Shown here: piece by piece, positions 18,854 to 26,947 of the stretch | How positions within the stretch are numbered: position 1 is the stretch's first letter | Layout of the letters: each line of letters starts with the position of its first letter | Program-made: the position numbers and the translations under genes | Notes under the pieces: model-generated | The model's database searches: none | What the model was told of the DNA's origin: nothing | What the model saw: the letters and a program-made list of their open reading frames with translations, nothing else | Source of the DNA: Pseudomonas sp. Q11 | GTDB taxonomy: Bacteria > Pseudomonadota > Gammaproteobacteria > Pseudomonadales > Pseudomonadaceae | NCBI RefSeq assembly: GCF_024494355.1 | Contig: NZ_JAKNQY010000015.1 | Coordinates: 62,001 to 126,000, forward strand | Direction: 5' to 3' | DNA length: 64,000 nucleotides

Positions 18854-19221
18854 ATCCAGACTCCTGCCAGAACGATTACCACCACGGAAACGGCGATAAC
18901 GATTTTCGAGCCCAGCTTGCCGCCTTCCAGCGTATCACCGATGCCCATGTCCATGATCAAGTGGCGCACACCGGCAACCAAGTGATACAGCAAGGCGGAC
19001 AGGATGCCCCAAATCACTAGCTTGGCTAGCGGACTGGTCAGACACGCCTTCACCTGACCGAAGCCTTCTTCCGAGTCGAGCGACTTGTCCAATGCATAAA
19101 GCATGATGGCCAGGCTGACGAAGAGAATGACACCGGAGATACGGTGAAGAATGGACGTGTAAGCAGTGACTGGGAGTTTGATGGTCCTTAGGTCTAGGTT
19201 TACAGGTCGTTGGCTTTTCAC
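18847..19221 (-). CDS. sdhC: Succinate dehydrogenase cytochrome b556 subunit
   Basis: First membrane anchor of complex II, 124 residues with three transmembrane segments. SILHRISGVILF carries the conserved Ser and Arg near the quinone site, and HLVAGVRHLIMD holds the haem-ligand histidine. The called start is a GTG without a clear ribosome-binding site. Just upstream is GTG followed by seven A; with six A the frame would run through and add four residues (VKKA). The real start, or a one-base difference here, deserves a look. Transcription probably starts at the sigma-70 promoter at 19385-19357. Confidence 0.95.
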   Translation of the reverse strand: MKSQRPVNLDLRTIKLPVTAYTSILHRISGVILFVSLAIMLYALDKSLDSEEGFGQVKACLTSPLAKLVIWGILSALLYHLVAGVRHLIMDMGIGDTLEGGKLGSKIVIAVSVVVIVLAGVWIW

Positions 19222-19356
19222 GGCTTTTTTTCACACTGAAGAGCCCCTAACAATCAGGGCAAAGTTGTTGGGGCGCGCACTGGTCAGGTACTCACCACCC
19301 AGGGAGTGACGACCCCCAAGAAAGCAGGCCCAAAAGCCCCTGGCGGTCGGTGGCCG

Positions 19357-19385
19357 AGTATAGACAGTTAGGCTACTAATGACAA
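19357..19385 (-). promoter_or_regulatory. Sigma-70 promoter of sdhCDAB
   Basis: On the minus strand TTGTCA (19385-19380), a 17-base spacer, then TATACT (19362-19357). The start point would be about 130 bases before sdhC, leaving a long untranslated leader that could be a target for small RNAs or Hfq/Crc. Confidence 0.75.
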
Positions 19386-19499
19386 CGCGTTCACCTTCCC
19401 CTAATAGCGCATTGCACATATGAAGCAAAAGGCGTAAACGGCAGGCAATTTCGCGGAAAAAGTCCGGTTAAAGCCTTCTGGAGCAAGACTTTAGGCAAA

Positions 19500-19528
19500 T
19501 TGACATTCGAATTTATCTCACTATAGTG
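19500..19528 (+). promoter_or_regulatory. Sigma-70 promoter of gltA
   Basis: TTGACA (19500-19505), a 17-base spacer, then TATAGT (19523-19528). This is close to the ideal sigma-70 promoter, with a start about 50 bases before the gltA ATG. The 363-base gap between sdhC and gltA holds the two divergent promoters about 115 bases apart. Confidence 0.85.
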
Positions 19529-19585
19529 GTGCGGGCCCTGCGTGGGGGGTCTGTCTGATGATTCCAAGCATTAATAGGAGGCCAC

Positions 19586-20875
19586 ATGGCTGACAAAAAA
19601 GCGCAGTTGATCATCGAGGGCGCAGCCCCCGTCGAGCTGCCCATTTTAACCGGCACCGTTGGTCCCGATGTAATCGACGTACGGGGCCTGACGGCCACGG
19701 GCCGTTTCACCTTTGACCCGGGTTTCATGTCGACCGCTTCGTGCGAGTCGAAGATCACCTATATCGACGGCGACAACGGCATCCTGCTGCACCGCGGCTA
19801 CCCGATCGAGCAACTGGCCGAAAAATCGGACTACCTGGAAACCTGCTACCTGCTGCTCAACGGCGAGCTGCCAACCGCAGAGCAAAAGGCCCAGTTCGTC
19901 AGCACCGTGAAGAACCACACCATGGTTCACGAACAGTTGAAGACCTTCTTCAACGGCTTCCGTCGCGATGCCCACCCGATGGCCGTCATGTGCGGCGTTG
20001 TCGGCGCCCTCTCGGCCTTCTACCACGACTCCCTGGACATCAATAACCCCCAGCATCGCGAAATCTCCGCGATCCGCCTGGTGGCGAAGATGCCGACCCT
20101 GGCAGCCATGGTCTACAAGTACTCCATGGGCCAGCCCATGATGTACCCGCGCAATGACCTGACTTATGCAGAAAACTTCCTGCATATGATGTTCAACACT
20201 CCGTGCGAGATCAAACCGATCAGCCCGGTGCTCGCCAAGGCCATGGACCGGATCTTCATCCTCCACGCCGACCACGAGCAGAACGCCTCCACGTCCACCG
20301 TGCGCCTGGCAGGCTCCTCGGGTGCCAACCCGTTCGCTTGTATCGCCGCCGGTATCGCCGCACTCTGGGGCCCGGCCCACGGCGGTGCCAACGAAGCGGT
20401 ACTGACCATGCTCGATGAAATCGGCGATGTCTCGAACATCGACAAATTCATCGCCAAGGCCAAGGACAAGAACGATCCGTTCAAGCTGATGGGCTTCGGT
20501 CACCGGGTCTACAAGAACCGCGACCCGCGCGCCACCGTCATGAAGCAGACCTGCGACGAAGTGCTCAAGGAACTGGGGATCAAGAACGATCCGCAACTCG
20601 AACTGGCCATGCGCCTGGAAGAGATCGCCCTGACCGACCCGTACTTCATCGAGCGCTCGCTGTACCCGAACGTCGACTTCTACTCGGGGATCATCCTCAA
20701 GGCGATCGGCATTCCAACCAGCATGTTCACCGTGATCTTCGCCCTGGCGCGGACCGTGGGCTGGATCTCCCACTGGAAAGAAATGCTCTCCAGCCCGTAC
20801 AAGATCGGCCGCCCGCGCCAGTTGTACACCGGCTACGAGTCGCGTGACATCACCCAACTGGAAGACCGCAAGTAA
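19586..20875 (+). CDS. gltA: Citrate synthase
   Basis: Condenses oxaloacetate and acetyl-CoA; first step of the TCA cycle. The 429 residues match the hexameric, NADH-sensitive Gram-negative type. The active-site His, His and Asp regions are HADHEQNASTSTVR, GPAHGGANEAVL and MGFGHRVYKNRDPR. An AGGAGG ribosome-binding site lies before the ATG. It is divergent from sdhC and is followed directly by a strong terminator. Confidence 0.99.
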   Translation: MADKKAQLIIEGAAPVELPILTGTVGPDVIDVRGLTATGRFTFDPGFMSTASCESKITYIDGDNGILLHRGYPIEQLAEKSDYLETCYLLLNGELPTAEQKAQFVSTVKNHTMVHEQLKTFFNGFRRDAHPMAVMCGVVGALSAFYHDSLDINNPQHREISAIRLVAKMPTLAAMVYKYSMGQPMMYPRNDLTYAENFLHMMFNTPCEIKPISPVLAKAMDRIFILHADHEQNASTSTVRLAGSSGANPFACIAAGIAALWGPAHGGANEAVLTMLDEIGDVSNIDKFIAKAKDKNDPFKLMGFGHRVYKNRDPRATVMKQTCDEVLKELGIKNDPQLELAMRLEEIALTDPYFIERSLYPNVDFYSGIILKAIGIPTSMFTVIFALARTVGWISHWKEMLSSPYKIGRPRQLYTGYESRDITQLEDRK

Positions 20876-20907
20876 GACCTGCCTTGCGATAGGTACCAAG
20901 CTTCACC

Positions 20908-20948
20908 AAAACGGCCCCCGCTTCTTATATAAGAGCGGGGGCCGTTTT
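20908..20948 (+). terminator. Intrinsic terminator of gltA
   Basis: A long hairpin with arms AAAACGGCCCCCGCT and AGCGGGGGCCGTTTT and a TTATATAA-type loop. The A and T flanks are symmetrical, so it may act in both directions. Confidence 0.92.
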
Positions 20949-20986
20949 GTTTGTGCCTCTCCCCATCTTCTTCGCCCGGTCCGACG

Positions 20987-21054
20987 CCATCGCGAGCAGG
21001 CTCGCTCCCACAGGGGAATGCATTTCAATGTGGGAGCGAGCCTGCTCGCGATTG
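20987..21054. repeat. REP doublet (inverted pair)
   Basis: Two intact inverted REP palindromes with a short spacer, between the gltA terminator and the actP terminator in a convergent intergenic region. Confidence 0.92.
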
Positions 21055-21087
21055 GGCGGCAGGCCTGCCACCCCTTAAACCCAACAC

Positions 21088-21118
21088 AAAAAAATACCCC
21101 AGCCTCTCGACCGGGGTA
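21088..21118 (-). terminator. Terminator of actP
   Basis: Minus-strand stem TACCCC / GGGGTA followed by a T7 run, about 55 bases after the actP stop. Confidence 0.7.
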
Positions 21119-21174
21119 CTTCTTCAAACACAACGCTTTAACTTGAAGCTTTTAACTTACAGCTTGCCGCTGCT

Positions 21175-22833
21175 TTAGTGGCTAACCGCCCCACTCGCCC
21201 CCAGGCCAGTCTGCGAACGCACGAACTGCGGGAAGAACAGCGCCCGCTCGTTCACGCCTTCAGCCGACTTGTCGGTGACGGAGAAGAACCAGATGCCGAC
21301 GAAGGCAATGGCCATCGAGAACAGCGCAGGGTATTCATACGGGAAGATCGCCTTCTCGTGACCCAGGATCTGCACCCAGATGGTCGGACCGAGCACCATC
21401 AGGCCCACTGCGCTGACCAGGCCCAACCAACCGCCGATCATGGCGCCACGGGTGGTCAGCTTCTTCCAGTACATCGAGAGCAGCAGTACCGGGAAGTTGC
21501 AGCTTGCCGCGATGGAGAACGCCAGGCCCACCATGAACGCGATGTTCTGCTTCTCGAACAGGATGCCCAGGCCGATCGCCAGCACCGCCAGGGCGACGGT
21601 GGTGATCTTCGACACGCGAATCTCATCCTTCTCGTTGGCTTTGCCTTTCTTGACGACACTGGCATACAGGTCATGGGACACCGCCGAGGCACCGGCCAGG
21701 GTCAGACCCGCCACTACCGCCAGGATGGTGGCAAAGGCTACCGCCGAGATGAAGCCCAGGAAGATGCTGCCACCCACCGCGTCAGCCAAGTGCACCGCCG
21801 CCATGTTGTTGCCACCCAGCAACGCACCTGCTGCGTCCTTGAAGGCCGGGTTGGTGCTGACCAACAGGATCGCGCCGAAGCCGATGATGAAGGTCAGGAT
21901 GTAGAAGTAACCGATGAAGCCAGTGGCATACAGCACGCTCTTGCGAGCTTCCTTGGCGTCACTCACGGTGAAGAAGCGCATCAGGATGTGTGGCAGGCCA
22001 GCAGTACCGAACATCAGCGCCAGGCCCAGGGAGAACGCCGAGACCGGATCCTTGACCAGACCACCAGGGCTCATGATCGCCTCACCCTTGGCGTGAACCT
22101 TGACCGCCTCGGAGAACAGCATATTGAAGTCGAAGTTGACGTGCTTCATGACCATCAGCGCCATGAAGGACGCACCCGACAGCAACAGCACCGCCTTGAT
22201 GATCTGCACCCAGGTAGTGGCCAGCATGCCGCCAAACAGCACATAGAGGCACATCAGGATACCGACCAGAATCACCGCAACGTGATAGTCCAGGCCAAAC
22301 AGCAGCTGGATCAGCTTGCCGGCACCGACCATCTGCGCGATCAGGTAGAACGCGACCACTACCAGCGAGCCGCTGGCAGACAAGGTGCGGATCTGGGTTT
22401 GCCCCAGGCGGTAGGACGCCACGTCGGCAAAGGTATATTTACCCAGGTTGCGCAGGCGCTCGGCGATCAGGAACAGAATGATCGGCCAGCCCACCAGAAA
22501 ACCGATGGAGTAGATCAGGCCGTCGTAACCGGAGGAAAACACCAGCGCGGAAATCCCCAGGAAGGACGCCGCCGACATGTAGTCGCCCGCGATTGCCAAG
22601 CCGTTCTGGAAGCCGGTGATCTTGCCGCCGGCCGCATAGTAGTCGGCCGCCGAGTTGTTTTTCTTGGACGCCCAGTAAGTGATATATAAAGTCGCGCCGA
22701 CGAAGGCCACGAACATCAGGATAGCCGGGACGTTAAGCGGTTGTTTCTGCACGGCACCGGTCAGGGCTTCAGCCGCCCAGGCCCCCGGTGCGAACGCTGC
22801 GATGCTCAACAGAGCCATTAGACGCCGGATCAT
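21175..22833 (-). CDS. actP: Cation/acetate symporter ActP
   Basis: Sodium:solute symporter (SSS family) for acetate and other short monocarboxylates in the inner membrane. The 552 residues start with a cleavable-type hydrophobic leader (MALLSIAAFAPGAWA), as in E. coli ActP, followed by about 13 transmembrane segments. The ISALVFSSGYDGLIYSIGFLVGWPI stretch is characteristic. It overlaps the upstream DUF485 gene by 4 bases, the same pairing as yjcH-actP in enterobacteria. No acs gene is in the window. Confidence 0.95.
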   Translation of the reverse strand: MIRRLMALLSIAAFAPGAWAAEALTGAVQKQPLNVPAILMFVAFVGATLYITYWASKKNNSAADYYAAGGKITGFQNGLAIAGDYMSAASFLGISALVFSSGYDGLIYSIGFLVGWPIILFLIAERLRNLGKYTFADVASYRLGQTQIRTLSASGSLVVVAFYLIAQMVGAGKLIQLLFGLDYHVAVILVGILMCLYVLFGGMLATTWVQIIKAVLLLSGASFMALMVMKHVNFDFNMLFSEAVKVHAKGEAIMSPGGLVKDPVSAFSLGLALMFGTAGLPHILMRFFTVSDAKEARKSVLYATGFIGYFYILTFIIGFGAILLVSTNPAFKDAAGALLGGNNMAAVHLADAVGGSIFLGFISAVAFATILAVVAGLTLAGASAVSHDLYASVVKKGKANEKDEIRVSKITTVALAVLAIGLGILFEKQNIAFMVGLAFSIAASCNFPVLLLSMYWKKLTTRGAMIGGWLGLVSAVGLMVLGPTIWVQILGHEKAIFPYEYPALFSMAIAFVGIWFFSVTDKSAEGVNERALFFPQFVRSQTGLGASGAVSH

Positions 22834-23141
22834 TGCTGAGCCTCCTTGAGAATCGCATTGTTCAGATCGTCGAACTCACCGTTGGCGCGTCGCACGTAGA
22901 TACCGGTCAGGATGAAGGCCGAGACAATCAGGCCGACACCTATGGGGATACCCCAGGTAATGGTGGACTCGGGCGAAATCTTGGCCCCGAGAATATGCGG
23001 CCCGTAGGCAATCAGAAGAATGAAGCCTGAATACAACCCAAGCATGATCGCCGAGAGAATCCAGGCGAACTTTTCTCTCTTTCTCACCAGCTCCTTGAAA
23101 CGCGGGCTGTTTTGAATCGAGAGGTAAATGCTGTCGTTCAT
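22830..23141 (-). CDS. DUF485 membrane protein, YjcH-like
   Basis: A 103-residue inner-membrane protein with two transmembrane segments (around residues 26-48 and 60-82). The PRFKELVRKREKFAW segment is typical of DUF485. It is always found just before ActP-type symporters and is thought to be an accessory part of the transporter. The minus-strand leader reads GGATAAAAACAATG, so an A-rich AAAAACAA element overlaps the translation start. It fits the AAnAAnAA pattern bound by Hfq/Crc in Pseudomonas catabolite repression. Confidence 0.92.
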   Translation of the reverse strand: MNDSIYLSIQNSPRFKELVRKREKFAWILSAIMLGLYSGFILLIAYGPHILGAKISPESTITWGIPIGVGLIVSAFILTGIYVRRANGEFDDLNNAILKEAQQ

Positions 23142-23270
23142 TGTTTTTATCCTCGCAGCACAGATTTAATTGCAACAGCGCTACTCTATGCGGCTGAAGG
23201 CCAGGTTCCAGACGACCTTAGTATTAGAACGACATGACGTTTATCGATTGATGACCGGCACCGCTCCCCC

Positions 23271-23363
23271 TTGTGGGAGCGAGCCTGCTCGCGATAGCGG
23301 TGGGTCTGTAGGTGCACCTGTCGAATGTACCGTCGTCATCGCGAGCAGGCTCGCTCCCACAAG
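23271..23363. repeat. REP doublet (inverted pair)
   Basis: Two intact inverted REP palindromes (CTTGTGGGAGCGAGCCTGC on the left, its reverse complement on the right) with a 45-base spacer. Confidence 0.92.
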
Positions 23364-23397
23364 GACGTGGGCGAGACTGAAAAAACGCAGGCACAAA

Positions 23398-23428
23398 AAA
23401 ACCGCATGACGCCAAGTCATGCGGTTTT
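23398..23428 (-). terminator. Terminator of the betaine-type binding-protein gene
   Basis: Stem AAAACCGCATGAC / GTCATGCGGTTTT, 23 bases after the stop codon on the minus strand. Confidence 0.88.
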
Positions 23429-23450
23429 CGAGAGCGTTAAACCAGGCGAA

Positions 23451-24305
23451 TTACTCGCCGGTCCACTCCTTCACACGATCCGGGTGCTTGGCAACCCAAT
23501 CCTTGGCGGCGGCGTCCGGCTTGGCGCCTTCCTGAATCGCCAGCATGACCTCGCCGATTTCGTCTTTCGAATTCCACTGGAACTTCTTCAGGAACGCGAC
23601 CACTTTCGGTGCCTTGGCGGCCAACTCCTTGCTGCCGATGCTGTTTACGGTTTCAGCTGCGCCGTAGACGCCTTTCGGGTCTTCCAGGAAGCGCAGTTTC
23701 CACTTGGCGAACATCCAGTGCGGCACCCAACCGGTAACAGCGATGGATTCTTTTTTCTTCTCGGCACGGGTCAGCTCGGCAATCATGCCGGCGCCGGAAC
23801 TGGCCTTGAGTTGATACCCGGTCAGGTCGTAATCCTTGATGGCCTGTTCAGTCTTGATCATGACACCTGAACCGGCGTCGATACCGACAATGCGGTTCTT
23901 GAAGCTGTCATCGGTCTTGAGGTCGGCCACGGACTGGGCCTTGACGTATTCCGGCACGATCAGGCCGATTTTCGCATCCTTGAAGTTCGGGCCGTAATCG
24001 ACCACCTGATCCTTGTTCTTGGTCCAGTAATCGCCATGGGTCACCGGCAACCAGGCCGAGAGCATCGCGTCAAGCTTGCCGGTCGCCACACCCTGCCACA
24101 TGATCCCGGTCGCGACCGCTTGCAGCTTCACGTCATAGCCCAGTTTCTGCTTGATGACTTCGGCCGCCACATGGGTGGTCGCGACGCTGTCGGACCAACC
24201 GTCGACATAACCGATGCTCAGGGTTTCGGTTTCGGCGCTGGCCAATGTGGAACTGATCGCCAGTACCAGTGCGGCACCTGCGCCCAAGAGTCGTCGCATT
24301 CTCAT
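23451..24305 (-). CDS. Glycine betaine/choline-type ABC transporter substrate-binding protein
   Basis: A 284-residue periplasmic binding protein of the OpuAC/ProX fold. The signal peptide ends near SSTLASA-ETET. The mature start LSIGYVDGWSDSVATTHVAAEV and the later MLSAWLPVTHGDYW supply the Trp residues expected to form the aromatic cage for a quaternary ammonium ligand. GGGGAAG precedes the ATG. No permease or ATPase gene is adjacent, so this is an orphan binding protein. Pseudomonas has several that deliver betaine, choline or carnitine to a shared permease (CbcWV). The exact ligand cannot be decided here. Confidence 0.85.
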   Translation of the reverse strand: MRMRRLLGAGAALVLAISSTLASAETETLSIGYVDGWSDSVATTHVAAEVIKQKLGYDVKLQAVATGIMWQGVATGKLDAMLSAWLPVTHGDYWTKNKDQVVDYGPNFKDAKIGLIVPEYVKAQSVADLKTDDSFKNRIVGIDAGSGVMIKTEQAIKDYDLTGYQLKASSGAGMIAELTRAEKKKESIAVTGWVPHWMFAKWKLRFLEDPKGVYGAAETVNSIGSKELAAKAPKVVAFLKKFQWNSKDEIGEVMLAIQEGAKPDAAAKDWVAKHPDRVKEWTGE

Positions 24306-24734
24306 CGTTACTTCCCCGAAAGTGCTGCGCCCGACGGATGCCGAGCGGCGTCAACGTATTGTTATGGTGCACAGCGCCCCCATCACGCTCGCCTGCAAAA
24401 CCGGTCCGAACGTCAGTGGAGTACTGACTCGTTGATCATCAACCTGCGCCAATCTGGAACCTGCTCTGCCTGCGACGTTGAAGCAACGAGAAACGACATC
24501 AGAACGCCAGCTACCTGCCTACGTCATTCGGGCCAACAAAAATGCCGTCCTGCCGGTCATGCCTGAATCCGGCAAACCGCCAGATAAATAGCCTCTACCA
24601 CGCGTGAACGTGTATCTTCGCGCTACTATCGCGCCCCGTTTGTGCCTCTTTTGCGTCCATCATGGCACTTGGCTTCACTTCGGCGGTCATAGCCTGCGAA
24701 CTTCATTCGGCATCTTCCTCTAAGGGATCCAGTC
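24306..24734. other. Divergent intergenic region, 429 bp
   Basis: This separates the binding-protein gene from the exported hydrolase gene and must hold both promoters. I see no REP, no convincing hairpin and no conserved ORF. The sequence CATAACAATA near 24358-24367 (minus strand) could serve as a -10 region for the binding-protein gene, but the matching -35 is weak. Confidence 0.45.
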
Positions 24735-26033
24735 ATGCTCCATTCCTTGCGCTTCGCTGCCCTCGCCGGCGGCCTTATTCTGAGTGCGTCCGCGCTGGCG
24801 GTGGATATCGATGCCGCCAGCTATGGCTACCCCTTGACCAACCCGTTCGAGGCGACCATCGCCACCACGCCACCGGACCTGCGCCCGGAGCTGCCCCCGA
24901 TCGAAGATATCGACCAGGCGGACCACAGCCTGACCCTGCGCCCGGAACGCGAGTTCATCCTGCCGGACAACTTCTGGCCGGTGAAAAGTCTCACCTACCG
25001 CATGGCGACCCAAGACAAGCCCGCACCGCTGATCTTTCTGATCGCCGGCACCGGCGCGCGCTACGACAGTACCCTCAACGAATACCTCAAGCGTCTCTAT
25101 TACAAAGCGGGTTACCACGTGGTGCAGTTGTCGTCGCCCACCAGCTTTGACTTCATGAGTGCCGCTTCGCGCTTCGCTACACCTGGCATCACCAAGGAAG
25201 ACGCCGAAGACATGTACCGGGTGATGCAGGCCGTACGCGCGCAAAACCCCAAATTGCCCGTGACCGAGTATTACCTCACCGGCTACAGCCTCGGTGCCCT
25301 GGACGCGGCCTTCGTCGCCCACCTGGACGAAACCCGACGCAGCTTCAACTTCAAGAAAGTACTGTTGCTCAACCCGCCGGTGAACCTCTACACCTCGATC
25401 ACCAACCTGGACAAGCTGGTCCAGACTGAGGTCAAGGGCATCAACAACACCACCACTTTTTATGAACTGGTGCTCAACAAGCTGACCCGCTACTTCCAGC
25501 AAAAAGGCTACATCGACCTCAACGATGCGCTGCTCTATGACTTCCAGCAGTCCAAACAACACCTGACCAACGAGCAGATGGCGATGCTGATCGGCACCTC
25601 GTTCCGCTTCTCGGCAGCCGACATTGCATTCACCTCGGACCTGATCAACCGTCGCGGACTGATCATCCCGCCCAAATTCCCGATTACCGAAAGCACCAGC
25701 CTGACGCCGTTCCTCAAGCGTGCGCTGCAATGCGATTTCGACTGTTATCTCACCGAGCAGGTGATTCCGATGTGGCGCGCGCGCACCGACGGCGGCAGCC
25801 TGTTGCAACTGATCGATCAGGTCAGCCTTTATGCGCTCAAGGATTACCTGCACGACAGCCCGAAGATTGCCGTCATGCACAACGCCGACGACGTTATTCT
25901 CGGCCCGGGCGATCTGGGCTTCTTGCGCGAGACCTTTGGCGACCGGCTGACGGTTTACCCACTGGGCGGCCACTGCGGCAACCTTAACTACCGCGTCAAC
26001 AGCGACGCCATGCTGGAGTTCTTCCGTGGCTAA
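24735..26033 (+). CDS. Exported alpha/beta hydrolase-like protein coupled to mlaA
   Basis: A 432-residue protein with a signal peptide (cleavage near SASALA-VDID). A full hydrolase triad can be read: S185 in the elbow TGYSLGALD, D385 or D386 in MHNADDVILGPGD, and H413 in LGGHCGN. A preceding LIFLIAGTGARYD resembles an oxyanion-loop strand, and about 150 residues between Ser and Asp could form a lid. From memory, homologues in Pseudomonas are sometimes labelled serine/threonine kinase; I see no kinase motif. The stop codon overlaps the GTG start of mlaA by 8 bases, so the two are translationally coupled. This suggests a periplasmic or outer-membrane lipid-related role, by inference. Confidence 0.75.
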   Translation: MLHSLRFAALAGGLILSASALAVDIDAASYGYPLTNPFEATIATTPPDLRPELPPIEDIDQADHSLTLRPEREFILPDNFWPVKSLTYRMATQDKPAPLIFLIAGTGARYDSTLNEYLKRLYYKAGYHVVQLSSPTSFDFMSAASRFATPGITKEDAEDMYRVMQAVRAQNPKLPVTEYYLTGYSLGALDAAFVAHLDETRRSFNFKKVLLLNPPVNLYTSITNLDKLVQTEVKGINNTTTFYELVLNKLTRYFQQKGYIDLNDALLYDFQQSKQHLTNEQMAMLIGTSFRFSAADIAFTSDLINRRGLIIPPKFPITESTSLTPFLKRALQCDFDCYLTEQVIPMWRARTDGGSLLQLIDQVSLYALKDYLHDSPKIAVMHNADDVILGPGDLGFLRETFGDRLTVYPLGGHCGNLNYRVNSDAMLEFFRG

Positions 26034-26814
26034 ATATCTCCTGCTTATCGCCGCGTTAATGAGTGCCGGCATGGTCCACGCCGATAACAGCAAGGCCAAT
26101 GCGCCTGTTGTGGTGGATTCCGACGGATTCAAGGAGCCGTTGAGCAAGCTCAAGTTCAACCCCGGGCTGGACCAGCGCGAGTTCGAGCGCTCGACCCTCA
26201 ATGCCCTGAACGTCTATGACCCGCTGGAGTCCTGGAACCGCCGCGTCTACCACTTCAACTACCGATTCGACCAGTGGGTGTTCCTGCCTGTCGTTGACGG
26301 TTACCGCTACATCACCCCGAGTTTCCTGCGCACCGGGGTGAGCAACTTCTTCAATAACCTGGGGGACGTGCCGAACCTGATGAACAGCCTGCTGCAATTC
26401 AAGGGCAAGCGTTCGATGGAAACCACGGCGCGCCTGCTGCTCAACACCACCGTCGGCATCGCCGGCCTGTGGGATCCGGCCACGGCCATGGGCCTGCCGC
26501 GCCAGAGCGAAGACTTCGGCCAGACCCTGGGATTCTATGGCGTGCCCGGCGGCGCGTACTTCGTACTGCCGATCTTCGGCCCTTCGAACCTGCGCGACAC
26601 CTCGGGATTGCTGGTGGACTACACAGCTGAATCGGCGATCAACTTCCTGAATGTGTCCGAAGTCAGCTCCAACCACCCGGAACTGTTGCTGCTGCGTGGC
26701 GTGGACAGGCGTTACCAGACCAGCTTCCGCTATGGTCAACTGAACTCGCCGTTCGAATATGAGAAAGTGCGTTACGTGTATACCGAGTCGCGCAAGTTGC
26801 AGATTGCCGAGTAA
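26026..26814 (+). CDS. mlaA: MlaA (VacJ) family phospholipid asymmetry protein
   Basis: Outer-membrane component that removes mislocalised phospholipids from the outer leaflet and passes them to MlaC. The 262 residues show family landmarks: YDPLESWNRRVYHFNYRFDQ near residues 65-84, then the NFFNNLGDVPNLMNSLLQFK amphipathic ring, and LPIFGPSNLRD. The GTG start overlaps the preceding hydrolase gene. The signal sequence (LLLIAALMSAGMVHA) lacks a lipobox cysteine: no Cys is present near the cleavage site, whereas E. coli MlaA is a lipoprotein. Membrane attachment would then depend on the embedded helices. Confidence 0.93.
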   Translation: MAKYLLLIAALMSAGMVHADNSKANAPVVVDSDGFKEPLSKLKFNPGLDQREFERSTLNALNVYDPLESWNRRVYHFNYRFDQWVFLPVVDGYRYITPSFLRTGVSNFFNNLGDVPNLMNSLLQFKGKRSMETTARLLLNTTVGIAGLWDPATAMGLPRQSEDFGQTLGFYGVPGGAYFVLPIFGPSNLRDTSGLLVDYTAESAINFLNVSEVSSNHPELLLLRGVDRRYQTSFRYGQLNSPFEYEKVRYVYTESRKLQIAE

Positions 26815-26835
26815 CTCCCGGCCACCCCAAAACCC

Positions 26836-26929
26836 ACTGTGGGAGCGAGCCTGCTCGCGATGAGGGCCTGCCATTCAACATTTATGTTGGCTGGTAGACC
26901 GCTATCGCGAGCAGGCTCGCTCCCACAGT
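26836..26929. repeat. REP doublet (inverted pair)
   Basis: Two intact inverted REP palindromes just after mlaA and before the converging DUF808 gene. Confidence 0.92.
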
Positions 26930-26947
26930 TGTCATGTGTTGTCAGAT

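Larger units (their letters stand above)
23142..23450. other. Intergenic region between the DUF485 gene and the binding-protein gene
   Basis: Besides the REP doublet at 23271-23363 and the terminator at 23398-23428 it holds only the promoter region of the yjcH-actP pair. I see no unambiguous promoter hexamers or further gene. Confidence 0.5.

Noticed and set aside
24662..24678. TGGCAC...TGGC near 24663 considered as a sigma-54 promoter
   Set aside because: The GG-N10-GC spacing is not met.
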